Assembly: GCA_051747405.1 (NCBI GenBank)
Contig: JBNJGC010000075.1
Location: 1 to 11,950, forward strand
Length of the DNA: 11,950 nucleotides
DNA from: JAPHTQ01 sp051747405
GTDB lineage: Bacteria; Pseudomonadota; Gammaproteobacteria; Thiohalomonadales; Thiohalomonadaceae
Direction: 5' to 3'
Position 1 is the first letter of the stretch, and each line of letters begins with the position of its first letter. The notes beneath the pieces were generated by a model that saw only the letters and a list, made by a program, of their open reading frames with translations, did no database searches and was not told the origin of the DNA. Shown here piece after piece: positions 5,827 through 11,950 of the stretch. Position numbers and translations under genes: made by a program.

Positions 5827-8210
5827 CCGAGACGCTGCAAGAGTTGCTGCAGGAGGAGAAGCAGGGGCTCTATCTGCTGCTGCGCTACTTCTTCGGTCTT
5901 AATAAACCGCTTTTGCTGCGCTCCGAACTGTGGGACGCCTATGAGTCGTTTTGTCATACCGCTGAGGGCGGGCACTACTGTACACCCAAGCTGCAAAAGC
6001 TCATTGCCACTGCCCAGGAGGCGGTGATCGAGTCGCCCTGGGTCTATTTCTCCCTGCGCACCCGTATCGGTCGCTGGGCCTATCTGCGGGTGCACGCTGA
6101 GCATATGCACTACGAGACGGTGCCGGTGGAGCAGTTCCTGCAGTTCAAGGAGCGGTTGGTGGCCGGGCACCATGCCGAAGAGTGGACCCTGGAACTGGAC
6201 CTGGCCCCGTTTAATCGTGAATTCCCGCGCATGCACGAGGCGCGCTCCATCGGCCGCGGGGTGGAGTTTCTCAATCGTCGCCTCTCCAGCCAGCTGTTTC
6301 AGGTGCATGGTCGCGGTGCCGAGCATCTGCTGGAGTTTCTGCGGGTGCACCAGTGCCAGGGAAAGCAGCTGATGCTCAACCAGCGCATTACGAGCGTGAC
6401 CGACCTTCAGCACGCCCTGCGCCGGGCGGAGGACTTCCTGGGGGAGGTCGATTCGAAGGCGGACTGGGATAAGGTGGGCGGAGCATTACAGCGACTCGGA
6501 TTCGAGCCCGGTTGGGGACGTGATGCGGCACGGATGCGCGAGACCCTACTGATGCTCTCCGATGTGCTGGAGGCGCCCGACCCGGCCACGCTGGAGGCCT
6601 TCCTCGCCCGCATCCCGATGATCTACCGCATCGCCATCCTCTCGCCCCACGGCTTCTTCGGCCAGGACAAGGTGCTGGGGTTGCCCGATACCGGCGGCCA
6701 GGTGGTCTATATCCTGGATCAGGTACGCGCACTGGAGCGGGAGATGCGCCAACGGATCGAAGAGCAGGGGCTGGAGCTGGAGCCGGAGATCGTCGTGGTC
6801 ACCCGCCTCATCCCCGAGGCGGGCAACACCACCTGTGACCAGCCCGTGGAGGCGATCATCGGCACCCGCAATGCGCGCATTCTGCGTGTACCGTTTCGCA
6901 GCGAAAACGGCGAGGTGGTGCCGCACTGGATCTCGCGCTTCTCGGTCTGGCCCTACCTGGAGCGTTTCGCTAACGAAGTGGCGCAGGCGGTGCAGGCACA
7001 GATGGGAGGGCGCCCCGACCTGATTGTGGGTAACTACTCCGACGGCAACCTGGTGGCAACCCTGCTGTCGCAACAGCTGGGCGTGACCCAGTGCAACATC
7101 GCCCACGCGCTGGAGAAGACCAAATACCTCTACTCCGATCTCTACTGGCAGGACAACGAGCCGCACTACCACTTCGCCAGCCAGTTCACCGCCGATCTCA
7201 TCGCCATGAACTCGGCCGACTTTATCATCACCAGTACCTACCAGGAGATTGCCGGCACGCGCGAGAGCGTCGGTCAGTACGAAAGCTACGGTAGTTTCAC
7301 CATGCCGGGGCTCTACCGTGTGGTCAACGGCATCAACGTCTTCGACCCGAAGTTCAACATCGTCTCACCCGGGGCCGATGAGGAGATCTACTTCCCCTAC
7401 ACCGAGGAGGAAAAACGGCTGCGCGGTCTGCACGAGGAGCTCGGTAACTTGATCTTTGGCGGACCACGCCAGGACGCCCGCGGCCAGCTGCAGCAGCCGG
7501 ACAAACCGATCATCTTCACCATGGCGCGGCTGGACCGGATTAAAAACATCACCGGCCTAGTGGAGTGGTATGCCCGTGACGATGCCCTGCGGGAGAAGGC
7601 CAATCTGGTGGTGGTCGCCGGTTACATCGACGCCGGCCAATCGCAGGACCAGGAGGAGCAGGCGCAGATCGCCCGCATGCATCAGCTGTTTGAGCAGTTC
7701 GGGCTGGACGGACAGGTACGCTGGCTCGGTGTGCAGTTGGACAAACCGCTGGCCGGGGAGCTCTATCGTTACATCGCCGACCGCCGCGGGGTGTTCGTCC
7801 AGCCGGCACTGTTCGAGGCCTTCGGCCTGACCGTGATCGAGGCGATGACCTGCGGCCTGCCCACCTTCGCCACCCACTATGGCGGGCCGCTGGAGATCAT
7901 CGAGCACGGCACCTCCGGCTTTCACATCGACCCCAACCACGGCGAAGAGGTCAGCCGCAGTTTGGTAGAGTTCTTTGCGCGCTGCGAACAGGAGAGCGAC
8001 TACTGGCAGCGAATGTCTCAAGCGGCAACGGAGCGTATCCAGGCGCGCTACACCTGGGAGCGTTACGCCAGCCGCATGATGACCCTCTCAAGGATCTACG
8101 GCTTCTGGAAATACGTCACCAACCTGGAGCGCGACGAAACCCGCCGCTACCTGCAGATGTTCTACGGTCTGCAGTTCCGACCGTGGGCAAAGCGTATTGT
8201 AGAGGAGTAA
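5823..8210 (+). CDS. Sucrose synthase (GT4 family)
   Basis: This 795-residue cytoplasmic enzyme reversibly converts sucrose plus NDP to NDP-glucose plus fructose. Length and layout match sucrose synthases: a long N-terminal non-catalytic region (about 1-270) followed by a GT-B core. Diagnostic segments are PDTGGQVVYILDQVRALE starting at residue 288, HALEKTKYLYSDLYW, HYHFASQFTADLIAMN, STYQEIAGTRESVGQYES, MARLDRIKN (567-575), and the EX7E pair Glu665/Glu673 in EAFGLTVIE. These separate it from SPS, whose N-terminal region is short. The plant-type N-terminal phosphoserine motif is not seen. Bacterial enzymes often prefer ADP over UDP, so the product may be ADP-glucose for glycogen synthesis, but I cannot settle this from sequence. 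The ATG overlaps the sps stop, showing one operon. The fructokinase upstream can take up the released fructose. No truncation or missing motif is seen. A common family symbol is sus or ss. Confidence 0.95.
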   Translation: MTETLQELLQEEKQGLYLLLRYFFGLNKPLLLRSELWDAYESFCHTAEGGHYCTPKLQKLIATAQEAVIESPWVYFSLRTRIGRWAYLRVHAEHMHYETVPVEQFLQFKERLVAGHHAEEWTLELDLAPFNREFPRMHEARSIGRGVEFLNRRLSSQLFQVHGRGAEHLLEFLRVHQCQGKQLMLNQRITSVTDLQHALRRAEDFLGEVDSKADWDKVGGALQRLGFEPGWGRDAARMRETLLMLSDVLEAPDPATLEAFLARIPMIYRIAILSPHGFFGQDKVLGLPDTGGQVVYILDQVRALEREMRQRIEEQGLELEPEIVVVTRLIPEAGNTTCDQPVEAIIGTRNARILRVPFRSENGEVVPHWISRFSVWPYLERFANEVAQAVQAQMGGRPDLIVGNYSDGNLVATLLSQQLGVTQCNIAHALEKTKYLYSDLYWQDNEPHYHFASQFTADLIAMNSADFIITSTYQEIAGTRESVGQYESYGSFTMPGLYRVVNGINVFDPKFNIVSPGADEEIYFPYTEEEKRLRGLHEELGNLIFGGPRQDARGQLQQPDKPIIFTMARLDRIKNITGLVEWYARDDALREKANLVVVAGYIDAGQSQDQEEQAQIARMHQLFEQFGLDGQVRWLGVQLDKPLAGELYRYIADRRGVFVQPALFEAFGLTVIEAMTCGLPTFATHYGGPLEIIEHGTSGFHIDPNHGEEVSRSLVEFFARCEQESDYWQRMSQAATERIQARYTWERYASRMMTLSRIYGFWKYVTNLERDETRRYLQMFYGLQFRPWAKRIVEE

Positions 8211-8242
8211 GTCACCACCTTCCCCTCAGACAGGGTCACTCC

Positions 8243-8260
8243 ACCGCCAAGGCGCAGAGA
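8243..8260 (+). repeat. GCAGAG-type dispersed repeat, copy 2
   Basis: ACCGCCAAGGCGCAGAGA matches 15 of 18 bases with the copy at 2273-2290, in the same orientation. It lies in the 82-base spacer between the convergent stop codons of sucrose synthase and the GGDEF-EAL gene. The spacer also has a weak inverted repeat, TCCACCG (8240-8246) and CGGTGGA (8276-8282), with a loop of about 29 bases. I see no convincing terminator with a T-run. Confidence 0.45.
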
Positions 8261-8292
8261 GCATGACTACTCCCCCGGTGGACGGTGATGCG

Positions 8293-11200
8293 TTAGGTAA
8301 GCGTCCATCCGCTCTCCAGCGGGATACGTGTACCACGCGCCAGCATCGCCGCGATCTCGGCGGCGGTCCGTGGACGGCAGACAAGGAAACCCTGTAGCTC
8401 ATGACAGCCGATCTGCTTGATGAAGTCGGCCTGTTCAATGGTTTCGATCCCCTCGGCGACGACGGTCAGATCCAGTGCATGGGCCATGCTGACGACGGCG
8501 TGTGCGATGGCTGCGTCGCGCTCGCTGCCCGGCAGGTTGGCGATAAAACCGCGGTCGAGTTTGATGACATTGATGGGGAACTCCTTGAGGTAGAGTAGCG
8601 AGGAGTAGCCGGTGCCAAAGTCATCCATGGCGATATTGATGCCGAGCTCACGAAGGCCATTCATGCGCTCGGTGGCACTCTCCGGGTCGGCCATGATGAC
8701 CCGTTCCGTGAGCTCTATCTCCAGTAGGCCGGAGGCGTCCTGGCAGTGCTCTAACAGTGCGTTGAAATCCGCGCCGCGGAACTGTCTGGCAGAGACATTG
8801 ACCGAAACGGGCGCCTGTGTCAGTCCGGCGTTATGCCAGGCCCGCGCCTGCTTCATGGACTCTTTCATCACCCACTGTCCGACAGGGACGATCAGCCCTG
8901 TCTCCTCCAGGATGTCGATGAACTCGCCCGGCAGTATGATGCCCTCTTCGGGGTGTTCCCAGCGTAGCAGTGATTCGATACTGACGATTTCGCCGGTGCT
9001 CAGACAGAAGCGCGGCTGAAAGTGTAGCGCCAGCTCGTTTTGATCCAGTGCGCGGCGCAACTCCGTCTTGAGCGACATCCTCTTCTCGACCTGCTCACGC
9101 AGGTCGGATGAGAAGAAGCGGAAGGTGTCGCGCCCCTCGCCTTTGGCCTCGTACATGGCAGTGTCCGCAGCCTTTAGCAGGGACTCCACGGTTTCGCCGT
9201 CGTTGGGGAAGATGGCGATACCGATACTGGCGCCGATGTGTACGGTGCGCCCGGTGATTTCGAACGGCTCCGCCAGTGTGTGGAGGATGCGGCGGGCGGT
9301 ACGCTCGATATCGACCTCTTTATCGGCCGTCCTGAGCAGAATACCAAACTCGTCACCACCCAGGCGGGAGACCGTATCCTCATCACGCACCACCTCGGAG
9401 AGCCGTGAGGCGGCGCTCTTGAGGAGTTGATCGCCCGCGGCGTGCCCCGCGCTGTCGTTGATCAGTTTGAAGTGATCAAGGTCGATGAAGATGACCGAAA
9501 ACGGGTTCCCGCTGCGGCTGGCCTGGGCAATCAGCTGTTGCAGACGGTCCTGGAACAGTGAGCGGTTGGCCAGGCCGGTCAGTTCGTCGTGGGTGGCGAG
9601 GTAGCTGAGGCGATCCTTGCCTTCACGCACCGCGTCGATGTCACTGAAGACGCCGATGAAGTGGAGCAGGTTGCCGTCCTGATCACGGACGCCGTTAATC
9701 GTGAGCCACTCCATGTAGTTGGAGCCGTCCTTGCGGCGGTTCCAGATTTCACCCTGCCACCAGCCCTTGTCCTGTAACTGCCACCACATGTGCTCATAGA
9801 AACTCTCGTCGTGCTTGCCTGAGCGCAGCAGGCTGGGGGTCTTGCCGATGGCCTCCTCCGGCAAGTAGCCGGTGATGCGGGTAAAGGCATCGTTGACGGT
9901 GACGATAACCGAGTTCTTGTCGGTGACGATGATCCCTTCACCGGAGTGCTCGAACACACGCGCCGCAAGGCGAAGCTGCTCTTCGGCCCGCACGCGTGCT
10001 GTGATGTCGATGGCCTGGGTGGAAACCGAGTTGACCCGTCCGTGGGTGTCGAGCAGCGGGATGCGGGTCGTCGCAAGGTGGCGCTGCTCCCCGTCGATGA
10101 CCAGATGCTCATCGTGCGTTAAGGCCCTTGAGTGGTGAATCGCCTCTAGGTCTCGCTCGCGGAATTGTGCCGCTACGGATGCGGGGAGCATTTCGCTGTC
10201 GGTCGAGCCGATGATCGCCTGAACGTCCAGGTTGAAATATCTGGCGTACTGTTCGTTGACGAAGGTATAGCGTCCCGCCAGATCCTTCAGCGCGACCAGC
10301 GAGGGTGAGTTGTTCATAATCGACATCAGCAGTGCTTCACTCTCGCGCACCTTGTCCTCTGCCGAGGCCGCCTCGGTGGTGTCGGTAAGCGTGAGGATGG
10401 TGCCGCGGATCTTTCCGGGCTTGTCCCAGGCGGGCGAGACGCTGGCCATGTAGGTCCGTTCGCCGCCCTGAATGCGGTTACGCTCGATGGTCTCCCCCCT
10501 GGCCATGGCCTTGACCGCCAATTCAGCCAACTCCTCCAGCCCTGTCGGGAGCGACAGTTCGGTCAGTTGGCAGCCACGGGACTCCGCCGTTAACTGGAAG
10601 GCCAGTGCAGCAGCGCGGTTGAAGCGCAGGATGTTCATGTGACGGTCGGCGATAAGCAGCGGGTGGGAGATGGAGTTCTCCACGTTCTGGAGCTCACTGT
10701 TCAGCTGTTGCAGCTCCTGAGATTTAACCCGCATCTCCTCATTGACCGTGGTCAGCTCCTCATTGGTCGACTGCAGCTCTTCGTTGGAGGCCTCGAGCTC
10801 CTCGTTGGACGATTGCAGCTCCTCATTCGATGCCTGCAGCTCTTCATTAAGCGCCTGCATCTCCTCGTTGGAGGTCTCCAGCTCCTGGATGACGGTTTGC
10901 AGGTTCTCGCGTGTGGCGATGAGCTGCTCTTCGAGCTCCCTCACCTCGGTGGTGACCTCGCCGCGCTTGCTGCTACGCTGGCGTTTGACCTGTTCGAAGG
11001 CGACCATAAACAGCTGCCGCTTGCCCGAGTCCTTCACCGGGTGGATGGCCAGCCGGTAGCTGCCCAGCCCTTTGAGTTTTTGCTGCTTGCTGTATACGAC
11101 TTTGCCCTTTCGCTCGGCCACGAAGATCAGCGGCTGAACTTCTCCACGGAATTCGGGGCGCAGCAGGTGTAACAGCTCAAAGCGCGGGCTGCCTGAGGTG

Positions 11201-11950
11201 ATGGAGAGGAATGGGGTGACCTCGCCATAGACATGAACCACTTCCATCTGGCCATCGACCAGTACCGCCGGTGGCACGAAGACCTCCTCGGCAATCGCGG
11301 CAAACTCGTCACCACCGCTGTCTGCAACCTTACGCGGCTTCTCCATATCCAGGTTGTGCAGCACCGCCGGCGCGGTAAACATGGGTGGGCGCGAGCCCGA
11401 GCCGGTCAGGCGGCGGAACAGCTTGGCCTCCTTGCCCAGGATCTCAAAATTCTCCTCCTGCTGGTGGACCCCCTCACTGCGCCCCAGAAAGAGGTAGCCG
11501 TGTGGCGAGAGGGCGTAGTGGAAAATGTTCAGGACCCGCGTCTGAAGCTCCTGTGAAAAGTAGATGAGGACATTGCGGCAGCTGATAAGGTCGAGCCGTA
11601 GGAAGGGGGGATCGCGGGTCAGGTCCTGACGGGCAAAGACCACCATGTCGCGCACACGCCTGGCGATCTCATAGTGCGCGCCGTTCTCGAGCGGGATAAA
11701 GTATTCGCGCAGCAGCTCGCTATCCATCTCCTGCATTGAGCCGAGGGCGTAGACGCCGCGTCGTGCCACGGCCATGGCTTCGGCATCGATATCGGTGGCG
11801 AAGATCTGTACCCGACACTCCTTGCCCTGTTCGTTCATCTGCTCGGCCAATAGGATCGCTATCGAATATGCCTCCTCGCCGGTGGCGCACCCCGGCACCC
11901 AGATTCGTATCTCGTCGCCAAGCTTTTTCGCCCGGACAATGTCAGCGAGT
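8293..11950 (-). CDS. CheR methyltransferase-PAS-GGDEF-EAL hybrid signalling protein (5' end outside window)
   Basis: The reading frame stays open to the window edge, giving 1218 visible residues. Its start lies outside, since RIWVPGCATGEEAYS, the CheR SAM-binding motif, is already mid-domain. By DNA position, reading leftward: CheR-type methyltransferase (to about 11400, with CRNVLIYF at 11557-11580), a PAS-like region (about 11276-10975), a heptad coiled coil (10944-10678), three PAS domains (about 10677-9620), GGDEF (about 9615-9080) and EAL (about 9060-8330). GGDEF (9346-9360) has an RxxD inhibitory site, RDED (9376-9387). EAL reads ESLLRW (Glu at 8974-8976) and retains SVNVSARQF, ELTE, DDFGTG, IKLD, AEGIET and LQGF. 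Both c-di-GMP synthesis and hydrolysis therefore look possible. No membrane segment is seen in the visible part. The related CheB-CheR-PAS proteins carry an N-terminal CheB methylesterase domain, which might lie beyond the edge. The gene converges on the sucrose operon. The signal and targets are unknown. Confidence 0.93.
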   Translation of the reverse strand, partial: LADIVRAKKLGDEIRIWVPGCATGEEAYSIAILLAEQMNEQGKECRVQIFATDIDAEAMAVARRGVYALGSMQEMDSELLREYFIPLENGAHYEIARRVRDMVVFARQDLTRDPPFLRLDLISCRNVLIYFSQELQTRVLNIFHYALSPHGYLFLGRSEGVHQQEENFEILGKEAKLFRRLTGSGSRPPMFTAPAVLHNLDMEKPRKVADSGGDEFAAIAEEVFVPPAVLVDGQMEVVHVYGEVTPFLSITSGSPRFELLHLLRPEFRGEVQPLIFVAERKGKVVYSKQQKLKGLGSYRLAIHPVKDSGKRQLFMVAFEQVKRQRSSKRGEVTTEVRELEEQLIATRENLQTVIQELETSNEEMQALNEELQASNEELQSSNEELEASNEELQSTNEELTTVNEEMRVKSQELQQLNSELQNVENSISHPLLIADRHMNILRFNRAAALAFQLTAESRGCQLTELSLPTGLEELAELAVKAMARGETIERNRIQGGERTYMASVSPAWDKPGKIRGTILTLTDTTEAASAEDKVRESEALLMSIMNNSPSLVALKDLAGRYTFVNEQYARYFNLDVQAIIGSTDSEMLPASVAAQFRERDLEAIHHSRALTHDEHLVIDGEQRHLATTRIPLLDTHGRVNSVSTQAIDITARVRAEEQLRLAARVFEHSGEGIIVTDKNSVIVTVNDAFTRITGYLPEEAIGKTPSLLRSGKHDESFYEHMWWQLQDKGWWQGEIWNRRKDGSNYMEWLTINGVRDQDGNLLHFIGVFSDIDAVREGKDRLSYLATHDELTGLANRSLFQDRLQQLIAQASRSGNPFSVIFIDLDHFKLINDSAGHAAGDQLLKSAASRLSEVVRDEDTVSRLGGDEFGILLRTADKEVDIERTARRILHTLAEPFEITGRTVHIGASIGIAIFPNDGETVESLLKAADTAMYEAKGEGRDTFRFFSSDLREQVEKRMSLKTELRRALDQNELALHFQPRFCLSTGEIVSIESLLRWEHPEEGIILPGEFIDILEETGLIVPVGQWVMKESMKQARAWHNAGLTQAPVSVNVSARQFRGADFNALLEHCQDASGLLEIELTERVIMADPESATERMNGLRELGINIAMDDFGTGYSSLLYLKEFPINVIKLDRGFIANLPGSERDAAIAHAVVSMAHALDLTVVAEGIETIEQADFIKQIGCHELQGFLVCRPRTAAEIAAMLARGTRIPLESGWTLT
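10732..10878 (-). repeat. Seven tandem 21-bp units encoding NEEL-type heptads
   Basis: Within the CheR-PAS-GGDEF-EAL gene, seven successive heptads of the form xxxNEEL/M are encoded by imperfect 21-base direct repeats, for example QASNEEL, QSSNEEL, EASNEEL and QSTNEEL. They form the centre of an 89-residue coiled coil (10678-10944) joining the methyltransferase half to the PAS/GGDEF/EAL half. The same repeat type is typical of CheB-CheR-PAS proteins. Whole-heptad copy changes would keep both frame and coil register. Confidence 0.85.

Noticed and set aside
8240..8282. Possible bidirectional terminator between the convergent genes
   Set aside because: The stem is 7 bp with a loop of about 29 bases and no T-run on either strand, so it does not support an intrinsic terminator call.
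10639..11172. 177-residue plus-strand frame with repeated leucine-rich units
   Set aside because: The repetition only mirrors the 21-bp heptad repeats of the signalling gene on the other strand.
11302..11316. A second GGDEF pentapeptide in the signalling protein
   Set aside because: It sits in the linker after the CheR domain (DSGGDEFAAIAEE) with no surrounding GGDEF-domain sequence or RxxD site. It uses the same 15 bases as the true motif at 9346-9360, but this appears to be coincidence.
11898..11898. GTG at 11898 as the start of the signalling protein
   Set aside because: The frame continues upstream to the window edge and encodes RIWVPGCATGEEAYS, so this GTG is an internal Val of the CheR motif. 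The gene is partial in the window.

Overview
The window looks like chromosomal DNA from a GC-rich gammaproteobacterium. The Rep helicase matches the enterobacterial-type enzyme closely from end to end, and the sucrose genes resemble those of halotolerant, methylotrophic or chemolithotrophic proteobacteria. The species cannot be named from the sequence alone. There is no tRNA, rRNA, CRISPR array, insertion sequence or prophage gene. Coding density is high, and the longest gene-free stretch is about 200 bases.

Layout, left to right. Positions 1-193 hold no gene, but contain two hairpin-forming copies of one repeat in opposite orientation (65-188), ending just short of the rep stop codon. A full-length rep helicase gene runs leftward (194-2203). 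The spacer before the next gene carries a candidate rep promoter and a short GCAGAG-type dispersed repeat. A small gene for a possible single-span membrane protein (2402-2593) runs rightward. Next comes a rightward sucrose operon: a PfkB-family fructokinase (2682-3584), a sucrose-phosphate synthase fused to a sucrose-phosphate phosphatase domain (3664-5826), and a sucrose synthase (5823-8210). The last two overlap through ATGA. A palindromic GGTATACCC repeat lies just before the fructokinase. Converging on the operon from the right is a very large signalling gene (stop at 8293) that runs off the window edge. It encodes a CheR-type methyltransferase, a PAS-like region, a heptad-repeat coiled coil, three PAS domains, GGDEF and EAL.

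How the genes work together. The sucrose genes could form a closed loop. SPS joins NDP-glucose to fructose-6-phosphate, and the fused phosphatase domain releases sucrose. Sucrose synthase can split sucrose with NDP into NDP-glucose and fructose, and the fructokinase returns the fructose to fructose-6-phosphate. No transporter, invertase or regulator is visible, so the likely role is an internal compatible-solute or carbon-storage cycle rather than growth on external sucrose. The signalling protein is on the opposite strand, and nothing in the sequence links it to sucrose metabolism. The most notable points are the compact sucrose cycle with an apparently catalytic SPS-SPP fusion, the CheR/PAS/GGDEF/EAL fusion, and the unexplained palindromes and dispersed repeats between genes.
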